A stretch of 64,000 bases of DNA, from NCBI GenBank assembly GCA_963692975.2, contig CAXMMR010000015.1:1-64000 (forward strand), in the 5' to 3' direction. This document shows positions 46,215 to 59,689 of this stretch, in pieces. This DNA is from CAXMMR01 sp963692975 (GTDB lineage Bacteria; Pseudomonadota; Alphaproteobacteria; Acetobacterales; Acetobacteraceae). The notes below the pieces were generated by a model. It searched no databases, had not been told where the DNA came from, and worked only from the letters and a program-made list of their open reading frames with translations. Made by a program: the position numbers and the translations under genes. The stretch's first letter is position 1. Every line of letters begins with the position of its first letter.

Positions 46215-48797
46215 ATGGACATCGAGAGGTTTACTGACCGCGCGAAAGGCTTTTTGCAGGCCGCGCAGACTATCGCCATCCGCGAGTTCCACCAGCGGCT
46301 GACGCCCGAGCATCTGCTCAAGGCGTTGCTGGACGATCAGGAAGGTGCGGCGGCAGGGCTAATCCGCGCCGCCGGGGGCAACCCGCAACTGGCGGCAAAC
46401 GCCGTGGAGGCCGACCTTGCCCGCCTGCCCAAGGTGAGCGGCGGCGGCGCAGGTCAGCCTCAAGCAACGCCCGAGTTCGTGCGTCTGCTTGATAACGCTC
46501 AGCAGGCGGCGACGAAGGCCGGTGATGCCTACGTTGCCCAGGATCGTTTGCTGCTGGCGCTTGCCGCTGCGGGCGGCTCGGTCGCTACGACCTTTTCGGC
46601 TGCCGGCGTCACGCCCAAGACGCTGGACAAGGCTGTCGCCGACATTCGCCGCGGCCGTCGCGTCGACAGCGCCAATGCCGAGCAAAGCTTCGAGGCGCTG
46701 AAAAAATATGCGCGCGACGTCACCGAGGTTGCTCGCTCCGGCAAGCTGGACCCGGTGATCGGCCGCGACGAGGAGATCCGTCGCGCGATCCAGGTGCTGG
46801 CACGTCGCACCAAGAACAATCCGGTGCTGATCGGCGAGCCGGGCGTTGGCAAGACGGCGATCGTCGAGGGGCTCGCGTTGCGGATCGTCAACGGCGACGT
46901 GCCGGAGGCGCTCAAGGACAAGCAGGTGCTCGCGCTCGACCTCGGCGCCATGGTCGCGGGAGCGAAATTCCGCGGCGAGTTCGAGGAGCGCTTGAAGGCG
47001 GTGCTCAAGGAGATCGAGTCCGCCGAAGGCAAGATCATCCTGTTTATCGACGAGATGCACACGCTGGTCGGCGCCGGCAAGGCGGATGGCGCGATGGACG
47101 CCTCCAACTTGATCAAGCCGGAGTTGGCACGCGGCGCATTGCACTGCATCGGCGCAACGACGTTGAATGAGTATCGCCTGCACGTGGAGAAGGATGCTGC
47201 GCTTGCGCGCCGCTTCCAGCCGGTGTTCGTCGGCGAGCCGTCGGTCGCCGATACCGTCTCGATCCTACGCGGCATTAAGGAGAAATACGAGCTGCATCAC
47301 GGCGTGCGCATCACCGACGGCGCGCTGGTCGCGGCGGCGACGTTGTCGAACCGTTACATCACTGACCGCTTCCTGCCTGACAAGGCAATCGATCTGATCG
47401 ATGAGGCATCAAGCCGGCTGCGCATGCAAATCGACAGCAAGCCCGAGGCGCTTGACGAGCTGGACCGCCGGGTGATGCAGCTTCGTATCGAGCGCGAGGC
47501 GTTGAAGCGTGAGGACGACGCAGCCTCGCGCGACAGACTTGCCAAGCTGCAGCACGAGCTTGCTGAGATTGAGGAGCGATCCAATGCGATGACGGCGGCT
47601 TGGCGTGCTGAGACCGAGAAAGTGGCCGAGACGCAAAAGCTGAAGGAGCGGCTGGATCAGGCGCGCAGCGAGGTCGAGGTGGCGCAGCGGCGCGGTGAGC
47701 TCGCGCGCGCCTCCGAGCTCATGTACGGCGTCGTGCCAGAGCTGGAGGCGAAGATCGCCAGCACGCAGCAGGAAGGTCAGCTGGTCAACGAGGCCGTGAC
47801 AGAGGCGCAGATCGCCGGCGTTGTCGCTCGCTGGACGGGCGTCCCTGTCGAACGGATGCTCGAAGGCGAGCGATCGAAGCTGTTGCGCATGGAGGAGGCG
47901 CTGCGGCGCCGCGTGGTCGGCCAGGAGGACGCGTTGCGCGCTGTCTCTGACGCGGTGCGCCGCGCGCGCGCCGGGCTGCAGGACCCGCACCGGCCGATCG
48001 GCTCGTTCCTGTTTCTCGGCCCTACCGGTGTGGGCAAAACTGAGCTTACGAAGGCGTTGGCCGAGTTCTTGTTCGATGATGATCGGGCGATGGTGCGCAT
48101 CGACATGAGTGAGTTCATGGAGAAGCACTCGGTCTCGCGCCTGATCGGGGCGCCGCCCGGCTACGTGGGTTACGAGGAGGGCGGCAAGCTCACCGAAGCG
48201 GTGCGGCGGCGACCCTATCAGGTGATCCTGTTTGATGAAGTCGAGAAGGCGCATGAGGACGTCTTCAACGTGCTGCTGCAGGTGCTCGACGACGGGCGAT
48301 TGACCGACGGGCAGGGGCGAACGGTCGACTTCCGCAACACTATCATTGTGCTGACCAGCAACCTGGGCAGCGACGTGTTGGCGGCCCAGCCTGACGGCGA
48401 GCGGACTGAGTTGGCGCAGGCTCAAGTTATGCGCGTGGTTCGGGATCATTTCCGCCCCGAGTTCCTCAACCGGCTCGATGAGATCATCCTGTTCCGTCGC
48501 CTGCAGCGCGAGGATATGGGTCTCGTCGTCGATATCCAGCTTAGCCGGCTGCGCGCGTTGCTGGCGGACCGCAAAATCGTGCTTGAGCTTGATGCTTTAT
48601 CGCGCGATTGGCTTGCCAACGAAGGCTACGATCCGGTTTACGGAGCTCGGCCATTGAAGCGGGTGATCCAGCGCAGCCTACAGAACTCGCTCGCTGGGCA
48701 ATTGCTGGAGGGAGCCATCCATGATGGCGAGACGGTGCATGTCTCGGCGGATCGGGATGGCTTGATGATCAATGGACGGCTTGCTGAGGCAGCTTGA
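46215..48797 (+). CDS. clpB: ATP-dependent chaperone ClpB
   Basis: Hexameric AAA+ disaggregase that works with DnaK; 860 residues, standard. The N domain (1-145: DIERFTDRAKGFLQAAQTIA) is followed by AAA-1 with Walker A IGEPGVGKTAIVEG and Walker B IILFIDEMHTLVG. The coiled-coil middle domain spans about 400-530 (LDELDRRVMQLRIEREALKR, then AELMYGVVPEL-like repeats). AAA-2 has Walker A LGPTGVGKTELTKALAEFL and PYQVILFDEVEKAHEDVFN. Arginine fingers and the C-terminal D2 small domain (GYDPVYGARPLKRVIQRSLQ) are present. A perfect hairpin terminator follows. Confidence 0.98.
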   Translation: MDIERFTDRAKGFLQAAQTIAIREFHQRLTPEHLLKALLDDQEGAAAGLIRAAGGNPQLAANAVEADLARLPKVSGGGAGQPQATPEFVRLLDNAQQAATKAGDAYVAQDRLLLALAAAGGSVATTFSAAGVTPKTLDKAVADIRRGRRVDSANAEQSFEALKKYARDVTEVARSGKLDPVIGRDEEIRRAIQVLARRTKNNPVLIGEPGVGKTAIVEGLALRIVNGDVPEALKDKQVLALDLGAMVAGAKFRGEFEERLKAVLKEIESAEGKIILFIDEMHTLVGAGKADGAMDASNLIKPELARGALHCIGATTLNEYRLHVEKDAALARRFQPVFVGEPSVADTVSILRGIKEKYELHHGVRITDGALVAAATLSNRYITDRFLPDKAIDLIDEASSRLRMQIDSKPEALDELDRRVMQLRIEREALKREDDAASRDRLAKLQHELAEIEERSNAMTAAWRAETEKVAETQKLKERLDQARSEVEVAQRRGELARASELMYGVVPELEAKIASTQQEGQLVNEAVTEAQIAGVVARWTGVPVERMLEGERSKLLRMEEALRRRVVGQEDALRAVSDAVRRARAGLQDPHRPIGSFLFLGPTGVGKTELTKALAEFLFDDDRAMVRIDMSEFMEKHSVSRLIGAPPGYVGYEEGGKLTEAVRRRPYQVILFDEVEKAHEDVFNVLLQVLDDGRLTDGQGRTVDFRNTIIVLTSNLGSDVLAAQPDGERTELAQAQVMRVVRDHFRPEFLNRLDEIILFRRLQREDMGLVVDIQLSRLRALLADRKIVLELDALSRDWLANEGYDPVYGARPLKRVIQRSLQNSLAGQLLEGAIHDGETVHVSADRDGLMINGRLAEAA

Positions 48798-48811
48798 TAT
48801 TAGAGGTATCT

Positions 48812-48844
48812 CACACTGCCATGCGCAAGGCGCATGGCAGTGTG
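48812..48844 (+). terminator. Perfect 15-base stem hairpin after clpB
   Basis: CACACTGCCATGCGC pairs fully with GCGCATGGCAGTGTG across an AAG loop, 15 bases after the clpB stop. Downstream is TTCTTTTG, a weak T tract. It separates clpB from the rRNA operon promoter. Confidence 0.8.
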
Positions 48845-48958
48845 CAACGCCATTCTTTTGCTACTTAGCACGGGAGAAAATGTCAGGAGTGCTTGTAGCA
48901 TGTTGGTTTGAATGGGTTTTCCTTCCCCGCACGTGAGCGCGAAGGCTTTGTCATCACG

Positions 48959-48987
48959 TTGACATGCGTCTGTCCCGGGCCTAGATA
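48959..48987 (+). promoter_or_regulatory. rRNA operon promoter
   Basis: TTGACA (48959-48964), a 17-base spacer and TAGATA (48982-48987): the -35 is perfect and the -10 near-consensus, the best sigma-70 promoter in the window. It lies about 425 bases before 16S, a normal leader length. There is no ORF in 48845-49413. Confidence 0.85.
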
Positions 48988-49106
48988 CCCTTCCGCTGCT
49001 GATGCGGGCGAGAAGTTTCTTGCTTGTTGGTAGTAGTTTCCACTACGGTGTTCGGCTCTGGCCGGATCGGTGAGCTGGACGGGACGACCTTTGGGTATGT
49101 CCTGGA

Positions 49107-49119
49107 TGTTCTTTGACTA
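49107..49119 (+). promoter_or_regulatory. boxA-like antitermination site in the rRNA leader
   Basis: TGTTCTTTGACTA closely matches the boxA consensus TGCTCTTTAACA that loads Nus factors onto rRNA transcripts. It lies between promoter and 16S as expected. Confidence 0.6.
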
Positions 49120-49413
49120 GTTCATCGGAATGGAAGGGATATGTTGGCGGCGTCCTGCGGCCTGCGCGTGAGTGTGGGTGGTGCATGAGGTTTTGTGTTG
49201 GTGTGATTTGGGGTTTGGCGTGAGCTGGACTTTGGCTTTCATCGACATGGGACTTTTTCGGATGTTTTGCCGGCCTATCTTTTAGATACGTAGTCAGAAT
49301 GTTTGTAAGAGTTTGCCTGCACTGCTGCCCCTCGCGGTGGTGTGGGTTTGGATGAGGGTTGGGGTTTGGCTTTTGTTCGTTGAGTGTCTGGTTTCTATGG
49401 CTGGGCATGAGAT

Positions 49414-50921
<1,508 letters not shown>

Positions 50922-51179
50922 AAGGATGCTGTCTGACGAGGGCCGAGCGATCGGCTGTCTTGGACGGCTCCGACAAGTCCTTCACGGCGGATGCTGTGGG
51001 GGCGAACTCTGCCGGATTTTGGATCCGCTGACCGGGCCTCATGGATCGGGCGCCGTCAACATATCCCTTCCCCGTGACGATGATCCGCTTGGATTGCCGC
51101 ACTCACCTGGCGCCCCCGCCTTGTGCGGTGATGGGCTGCGAAGGGTGTGTTGAGGCTTGGGCGGATGGGTGACCTTTTG

Positions 51180-51256
<77 letters not shown>

Positions 51257-51260
51257 ATTT

Positions 51261-51336
51261 GGGGGTGTAGCTCAGTTGGCAGAGCACCTGCTTTGCAAGC
51301 AGGGGGTCGTCGGTTCGATCCCGTCCACCTCCACCA
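51261..51336 (+). tRNA. tRNA-Ala (TGC)
   Basis: 76 nt with encoded CCA. Acceptor GGGGGTG pairs with CACCTCC, the anticodon loop CTTTGCAAG contains TGC, and the T loop is GGTTCGATCC. It follows tRNA-Ile by four bases, the standard alphaproteobacterial spacer order. Confidence 0.98.
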
Positions 51337-51352
51337 GGTGGATGAGTAGTTA

Positions 51353-51476
51353 AGAGAAGAAAGGCCAGGGCTCTGCCCTGGACCCGCTGGGGCCCGCGGC
51401 CCCAGACCCCTTAACGAATGGGTTCCAAGGGCCTCGGGCCCTTGGTGGGTCCAGGGCAAAACCCTGGCCTTGTCTG
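51353..51476. repeat. Composite hairpin repeat inside the 16S-23S spacer
   Basis: GGCCAGGGCTCTGCCCTGG, GGGGCCCGCGGCCCC, CAAGGGCCTCGGGCCCTTGG and CCAGGGCAAAACCCTGG: the same ordered family as the protein-gene gaps. It lies between tRNA-Ala and 23S, so it is transcribed with the rRNA. The rest of the spacer to 51821 holds no recognised gene. Confidence 0.85.
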
Positions 51477-51821
51477 TCGTCACGGAGAAGCAACACGTTC
51501 AGCGTGGTCGCAAGGCCGGCGTTGTTCGGCATGGTCTGCGGTTTGGTCGCAGGAGTGTCGTGATCTTTGTCAGGGTTAATCAGGTTCTGGTGCGTCTCTG
51601 GGCGCGTCGCGGTCGGCATTCGTCTGACCGGCTCTGTCGCATGCGCGAGCATGTGGCATCCGACGATTGCGGCATTGTGTTCAGAGGCGTTGACGACATT
51701 TGCTGAGTGAGTGGCCTGCGGTGAGCGGGGCTGGCTGTGCTGGGGCGAGAGCTTTGGCGTGGATGGTTCCTGTGCATGGTGGGCAGAAGAGTTCGTGTTT
51801 AACCGCACGGGCAAATCGTGA

Positions 51822-54592
<2,771 letters not shown>

Positions 54593-54720
54593 CACCATGC
54601 ATAGCAACGATCCACGCCAATATCGGCGCAGATTCCAAACACGACAGACCACTCACTCAGCAAATGCCGTCACACCAGAACCTGCACCCCCCTGATCACC
54701 GATCAGGGTGGGCTTGATGA

Positions 54721-54834
54721 CCTGGTGGCCATGGCGGGGTGTCCGCACCCGATCCCATACCGAACTCGGCCGTGAAAACCCCCAGCGCCCATGATACTGC
54801 ACCTCAAGGTGCGGGAAAGTCGGTCGCCGCCAGG
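54721..54834 (+). rRNA. rrf: 5S ribosomal RNA
   Basis: About 114 nt. CCTGGTGGCC at the 5' end pairs with GGTCGCCGCCAGG at the 3' end (helix I). CCCGATCCCATACCGAACTC is the conserved loop C segment. It lies 128 bases after 23S. Confidence 0.95.
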
Positions 54835-54865
54835 TCTTCAAACCCACCCACACACACATCACCCA

Positions 54866-54942
<77 letters not shown>

Positions 54943-54975
54943 GTGTTACCAGCGCCGATCAAAAACAATCAAATG

Positions 54976-54997
54976 GTTCTCTTTGCAAAAAGAGAAC
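54976..54997. terminator. Hairpin terminator of the rRNA operon
   Basis: GTTCTCTTT pairs with AAAGAGAAC across a GCAA loop, flanked by ACACCTTTCTCC. It is related in sequence to the element at 21046-21067. Confidence 0.65.
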
Positions 54998-55466
54998 ACC
55001 TTTCTCCAAAGCCTCGCGCCAGACATCAACGCGATGCCATCAGGCAAAACAAGCAAAAGTCCTTTGCTACCTTTCTCCAGAAAATAAAAACCTTACTTCG
55101 CGCTGCTTACAGAAGGCACAGCGAGCGTGCGGTGATCTACCGCACCCTGATATCTGGCTACATGCCTCGAGTTACTCAGCCGCCAACGCGTTCAGCATGA
55201 CGCAGCGGCGATGTCCGCCCCGCTGATGCTTTGCCGATCACTCCTGCATACCGGACAAGCACCAGCCGAGCGCCGTCAACGCCGCTTCCGACGCGTTTCC
55301 GATCGACTGGCAGAGAGGCAGTTCTTCGCGCCCTTACCCGAACGCTTTCGTCCATGTAGAGGGTATAGGCTCGACCACTGCTCGCCCTGGCAGTCATGCC
55401 GGCGGCTGTGAGCAGTCGTCCGCATCGCCTTCCATGGCGGCTGCGACGATGATGAGGGGGCACAGC
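54998..55466. other. Intergenic between rRNA operon and MFS gene
   Basis: About 470 bases. The first 130 are AT-rich and gene-free. The rest (55130-55430) has higher GC but no ORF resembling a known family; the readable frames are short and unconvincing. A possible promoter -10 (GGTATAGGCT) lies near 55370. AGGGGG at 55456-55460 is the ribosome site of the next gene. Confidence 0.5.
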
Positions 55467-56897
55467 ATGGACGTCGCCGTTCTGCCGCGGATCGAGACCG
55501 ACATCCCGGCACGCCTCGACCGGCTGCCTTGGAGCCGCTTTCATCTGGCGGTCATCGCAGCGCTGGGCGTGACCTGGATCCTCGACGGCCTCGAGGTCAC
55601 CATCGTGGGCTCGATCGGGCCCGCGCTGGAAGATCGCGGCGCGCTCGACCTTACCGCAAGCGACATCGGTGAATCTGCCTCCGCCTACATCGCCGGCGCC
55701 GTCGTGGGCGCACTTTTCTTCGGCTGGCTGACCGATCGGGTCGGGCGAAGAGCGGTGTTCGCGGTGACGCTTGGCGTCTACGTCGTCGGCGTGCTCGGCT
55801 CGGCCTGCTCGGTAAACCTCATGACCTTCGCGTTGTCGCGGATGCTGACGGGCATTGGCATCGGCGGCGAATACGCGGCGATCAACTCGGCCGTTGACGA
55901 GATGACCCCCGCCGCCATGCGCGGCCGGGTCAATCTTGCGGTAAACGCCAGCTACTGGGCCGGCGCCGGCCTTGGCGCGGTGGCGTCGCTGCTGGTCACA
56001 AACCACGCTCTGGTGCCGCCGAACCTTGGTTGGCGTCTGGGGTTCGCAGTCGGTGGCCTGCTTGGCCTGCCGGTGATCTTCCTCCGCCGCCTTGTCCCTG
56101 AAAGCCCGCGCTGGCTGGTCACCCACGGCTACACCGCCGAGGCGGAAGCGGGCACCAGCAGGATCGAGAGCGCGGTGCGCCGGCTCGGCCACACGTTTCC
56201 GCCGCCGAAAGGGTCGCTCTCGCTCCGGCCGCGCCGCAGCTACGGTCTCGGAAGCGTCCTGCACGCCATGTTCGTCACTCACCGCAAGCGCAGCCTGCTG
56301 GTAATGGTGCTGATGTTGAGCCAGGCATTCCTCTTCAACGCGATCTTTTTCACCTATGGACTGGTGCTGACGAAGTTCTACGCGGTGCCGGTCGATCGCA
56401 TCGGCCTGCACATCCTGCCGCTGGCCGCTGGCAACCTGCTCGGGCCGTTCATCCTAGGGCCACTCTTCGACAGTCTCGGCCGGCGCCGGATGATCGGTGG
56501 CACGTTTGCGGCGTCTGCAATCCTACTGACAATCACTGCCGTGCTGTTCGGGCTTGGCTTGCTCGACGCATTCACCCAGACGCTGTTGTGGATGGCGATT
56601 TTCTTCGTGTCGTCCTCGGCTGCCTGCGGCGCCTACCTGACAGCCAGCGAAATTTTTCCACTCGAAACGCGCGCCATGGCGATCGCCGTGTTCTACGCCT
56701 TCGGCACGGCCATCGGCGGACTTGCCGCACCGACGGTGCTGGGCCTGCTGATCGGCACCGGCGAGGCGTGGTCGGTCAGCATCGGCTACTTCGTCGCGGC
56801 TATTCTGATGGGTTGCGGAGCTATCGCCGAATTTACGATCGGTATCGATGCCGAAGGCAAATCGCTTGAGGACGTCGCGCAAGTGCTGTCTGCCTGA
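55467..56897 (+). CDS. MFS transporter, sugar/organic-acid porter type
   Basis: 476 residues, twelve predicted transmembrane segments. The superfamily loop motif after TM2 is FFGWLTDRVGRRAVFAVTL. The TM4 region is RMLTGIGIGGEYAAINSAVD, and the second-half repeat is LFDSLGRRRMIGGTF. Another motif is VPESPRWLVTHGY, typical of sugar-porter and metabolite:H+ symporter members. The substrate is unknown. ATG 55467 is preceded by GATGAGGGGG, so it is preferred over ATG 55434. It borders the decayed element on its right. Confidence 0.9.
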   Translation: MDVAVLPRIETDIPARLDRLPWSRFHLAVIAALGVTWILDGLEVTIVGSIGPALEDRGALDLTASDIGESASAYIAGAVVGALFFGWLTDRVGRRAVFAVTLGVYVVGVLGSACSVNLMTFALSRMLTGIGIGGEYAAINSAVDEMTPAAMRGRVNLAVNASYWAGAGLGAVASLLVTNHALVPPNLGWRLGFAVGGLLGLPVIFLRRLVPESPRWLVTHGYTAEAEAGTSRIESAVRRLGHTFPPPKGSLSLRPRRSYGLGSVLHAMFVTHRKRSLLVMVLMLSQAFLFNAIFFTYGLVLTKFYAVPVDRIGLHILPLAAGNLLGPFILGPLFDSLGRRRMIGGTFAASAILLTITAVLFGLGLLDAFTQTLLWMAIFFVSSSAACGAYLTASEIFPLETRAMAIAVFYAFGTAIGGLAAPTVLGLLIGTGEAWSVSIGYFVAAILMGCGAIAEFTIGIDAEGKSLEDVAQVLSA

Positions 56898-56975
56898 CCC
56901 CGCACGCTCGCTTAGGTCAACGATGGGCGCCTGGTCGGCGCAGTGTGCATGCAGATGACAGGCTTGGTCGCCGGC

Positions 56976-57044
56976 TGGAGCGGGCGAAGGGGCGCGAACC
57001 CTAGACCCCAACCTTGGCAACGTGCCCGAGGGGTCTACGCCAGA
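56976..57044 (-). pseudogene. tRNA-Gly (GCC) remnant, 3' half intact; probable attachment site
   Basis: On the minus strand the sequence reads TTGCCAAGGTTGGGGTC, then AGGGTTCGCGCCCC and CGCCCGCTCCA. That is the anticodon loop with GCC, the 3' anticodon stem, the T arm and the acceptor with CCA of a tRNA-Gly. The 5' half is wrong. The acceptor strand reads TCTGGCG instead of GCGGGCG. The D arm is missing, and the 5' anticodon stem does not pair. This is the usual footprint of a tRNA-targeting integrative element, and an integrase stub lies 180 bases away on the same side as the damaged half. Confidence 0.65.
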
Positions 57045-57222
57045 GTATCCGATGGTTCGCCACACTGCGCTAACCTACAAAAGACCTTGCTGGAATCTAG
57101 AGTTTAGACCGCTGATAGCACGCCACGGTAGACCCGCCACTTTCCCCAGAGCCGGTCATCCTGCTTCCAAGCATGCTAAAAAATTTATCTCGGAAGCAGA
57201 TTGGTGCAAGTAGTTGGCAGGC

Positions 57223-57429
57223 ATGGAAAAACTCACGAAACGCGTGGGGGAGGGTTTGGAAACCCTGAAAGTTGGAGTCCTGGGTTCCGATCTCTTCGTC
57301 TGGGATCGCGAGCTGAAAGGCTTCGGCGTTCAGGTCAGTCCACAGGGCCTGAAGAGCTTCATTGTGCAGTTTCGTCGAGACGACAACCCTGGTGGCGGCC
57401 CTGGGGAACGCAAAGCCGCGGCTCTGTAG
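57223..57429 (+). pseudogene. Truncated tyrosine-type integrase, N-terminal arm-binding domain only
   Basis: 68 residues: MEKLTKRVGEGLETLKVGVL, then FVWDRELKGFGVQVSPQGLK and SFIVQFRRDD, the start of a P4-type integrase (DUF4102 domain). The frame ends at a TAG at 57427 after the first fifth of a normal 400-residue protein; no core-binding or catalytic domain follows. Neighbouring the tRNA-Gly remnant, it marks the integration module of a lost element. Confidence 0.8.
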
Positions 57430-57780
57430 CCCGACAGCCCACAATCATGGCCCGCGCTCCCCGCGATCGCCCGCACCTGCATCTCAACGGCGGTGGCGAA
57501 AGCGAACCTTACACCTCGCCCCGAGTGGTCATCAGTGGCCTCCTGCCTGCGCGGGTCCGTGCAACCCACGCCCGCCGGCTCGGACGTGGGATGGGCCAGG
57601 CGCGTGCCGAAGCTCGCTAACTCCTGGCTGGCCGCGATGATGCCGTCGCGTAAGGCGAACGCGGCTTCTGTTTGCAGTTCGAGATGCCGGTCGCCGAGCG
57701 CGCCGCGGTCGAAGGTCTGGAGAACAAGCCAGAGGCCATCGAGCTCCTCGCTATAGATCGGCATGGAACATTGGCCCCCT
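57430..57780. other. Unassigned sequence between integrase stub and IS21 remnant
   Basis: About 350 bases. Frames on both strands stay open (e.g. 57330-57803 minus, with LELQTEAAFALRDGIIAASQ), but I recognise no family and the composition does not favour one frame. Treat as degraded element DNA. Confidence 0.4.
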
Positions 57781-58205
57781 GAGCGGGTAATCGGCGCCCA
57801 CAATTGACCTCCCAGATCGGTGATGATGCCGCCCGTGCAGACGGGTGGTGGGGGAGATGCTGGTTGTGGATACGATTGCCCGGATCAGGCGGGCGTAAGC
57901 AGATCACCCGGGAGTTCGACCTTGCCCGCATGGTGCGGCGGGTGCTGCGCTCCGGCGAGACGGCGTTTTTCTACGAGCGCGAGGTGCAGCCACGGCCCAA
58001 GCTGGGTGCGTGGACGGAGGTGCTCGATCGGCGGCTGAGCGCCAATGACCGGCTCTCCAGCCGGAAGCGCCTTGACCTGGTGCGGATCTTCGAGGATCTG
58101 CGTGCCGATGGCTTCGAGGGCGGCTACGACGCGGTGCGTCGCTATGCCCAGACGCGGCAGCCCAAGCAGGGCACCGGCTCATCCGACGCCTACGTCCGAG
58201 GGGCT
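57781..58205 (+). pseudogene. IS21-family transposase istA, 5' fragment with internal deletion
   Basis: GAGCGGGTAATCGGCGCCCA (57781) resembles an IS21-type terminal repeat area. From ATG 57857 the frame reads MLVVDTIARIRRA and then hits a stop. In another frame it resumes as KQITREFDLARMVRRVLRSG, ETAFFYEREVQPRPKLGAWT, and DLVRIFEDLRADGFEGGYDA with VRRYAQ, the typical IstA beginning. A small deletion of roughly eight codons plus a frameshift explains the break. The catalytic DDE core is missing altogether. Confidence 0.75.
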
Positions 58206-58214
58206 GGTGCGCGA

Positions 58215-58425
58215 GATGACCACCGGGGTCAGTCCTGGACGGCCAGCGCAATGCGGTGCTGGTCGGCGGCACCGGGACCGGCAAGATGCACCTCTCGGTG
58301 GCGATCGCGCTCAGCTGCATCCGGCTTGGGCGGCGGGTGCGGTTTTATACCGTGATTGACCTGGTCAACCGGCTCGAGGCGGAGGCGCGCACCGGCAAGA
58401 CAGGGCGGCTGGCCGAGCAGCCGAG
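58215..58425 (+). pseudogene. IS21-family helper ATPase istB, internal fragment
   Basis: Around 58226 the frame reads LDGQRNAVLVGGTGTGKMHL, SVAIALSCIRLGRRVRFYTV and IDLVNRLEAEARTGKTGRLA, matching the Walker A region and following part of IstB. The Walker Lys is kept but the usual Thr after it is Met. Similarity ends at about 58425 where relaxase sequence on the opposite strand begins. It is joined directly to the istA fragment, so most of istA and the start of istB were deleted. Confidence 0.78.
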
Positions 58426-58975
58426 CGTCCCGCGCCGTGTCCTCGGCCACGAACACCTGCGCGCTCTCACGCTGCCGGGTCAGCGCCACGAGCTCGCCGC
58501 CGCCGCCAGTGATGCGTGTGCAGCAGATACGTGTGGTCCAGACGTCTTGCCCTGGCCCTTGTAGATCGTCCCCGCGTAGCCATGCCGGAACCCCTCGAAC
58601 TCCGCCGCGGCCCATGTAACCTCCCGGCCCGCAGCACCAGCGGCGGCGTCCAGCCGTGCCGTGACCTGCCCGGTGCGCGCGTCGATGCCGGTGATCACCC
58701 CAGCGTTGCCGTTGTAGATGTGCCGCTTCTTGTCGGTGTCGGTGAACTGCACCCGGTCCCCGACCGCGAAGTCCGCCGCTCCGTGCTTGGTCTCGAGCCG
58801 CACGTCCGGGCTGCCCAGCTCGCCGCGCTCGCGCCGCACCTGGCGCAGCTCGGCGTTGACTCTGTGACACGTCGGCGTTGGTGTAGGCGAACACGAACCG
58901 ACTGGCCTTCGGGTCAGCCAGCGTGTTCACCTTCCAGCGTTCCATCAGCGCCGCGCGCGCGGCCTCTCCATCTCC
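58426..58975 (-). pseudogene. Conjugative relaxase/helicase TraA, C-terminal fragment with frameshifts
   Basis: Reads on the minus strand as ERWKVNTLADPKASRFVFAY then TNADV in one frame. It continues as RRERGELGSPDVRLETKHGA, ADFAVGDRVQFTDTDKKRHI and FEGFRHGYAGTIYKGQGKT in a second. It then reads ELVALTRQRESAQVFVAEDT in the first again. These are the C-terminal RecD-like helicase motifs of Ti-plasmid-type TraA (MobQ/MobF-like) relaxases. At least two frameshifts and loss of the relaxase half make it inactive. It shows the element was once conjugative or mobilisable. Confidence 0.82.
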
Positions 58976-59689
58976 AGTCCAGGTTATCGGTCATTAGTGC
59001 CGAGTGCTCGTTCAAAGGCTGAGCAATTCATAGCCATCTCTGGCGCTGGGAAGGATCGCGGTTGAGGCGCTAGCTATCCTCGCCCGCCAGCTGCGCGACG
59101 CCGTCGAGCATCTGCAGGCGCTGGCCCACAGCCTGCGTCGGCAGTAGTCGGGCCTGCCCCTTAGATCTGCACGCCCTGATGTCGGTTCCCGCGGCCGTTC
59201 TCGCGCTGGGCCTAGACCGTCTTATCGCCGACGCATGGCTTTGGGAGCACTCGGGACGAGCCGAACGCTGCGCCATGTCGCCTTCGACACCTCGAAGTGC
59301 GATGTGGCTACGGAGGCGTCACAGGACGACATAGCGGCAGGATCGGCTTTGCCGGCGACGATGCAGCTGAGCTTCTGGTCGGCCGATTGTACGCCGTGGC
59401 GCGCCCTCAGCCAGCTTGCCGTCAACTGGCCGACGCTGCGCTTCGCGGTGCGGCCAAGCTACGAGCCGACGTGAACGCCAGCATCTGCTAACTGCAGAGG
59501 CCCACCGACGGGCCCGAAGACGGCTTGGGAGGAGCCTGCAGCTTCGGCCTGTCAGAGTGACACGCCGGTGCTGTCGGCTCGAAGGCTTCGAGGGTTGGCT
59601 CGACTGGCTGCTGGAGATGGCGCGGGGCGCTGCAGGCGGCATCGGCTCGGCCAAGCTCGAGGACCTCGTCCCTAGCATTGCTGCTGATC
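58976..59689. other. Degraded element DNA without an assignable gene
   Basis: About 700 bases with many short open frames. One plus-strand stretch near 59045-59125 (ILARQLRDAVEHLQALAHSL) looks protein-like but ends at a TAG and I cannot name it. The ORF at 59235-59474 plus has no family I recognise. Confidence 0.4.

Noticed and set aside
55176..56411. 411-codon minus-strand frame over the MFS transporter
   Set aside because: Charged, low-complexity antisense translation; the plus strand gives a complete 12-TM transporter with a ribosome site.
57330..57803. 157-codon minus-strand frame near the integrase stub
   Set aside because: Overlaps the integrase fragment, has no recognised family, and sits in degraded element DNA.
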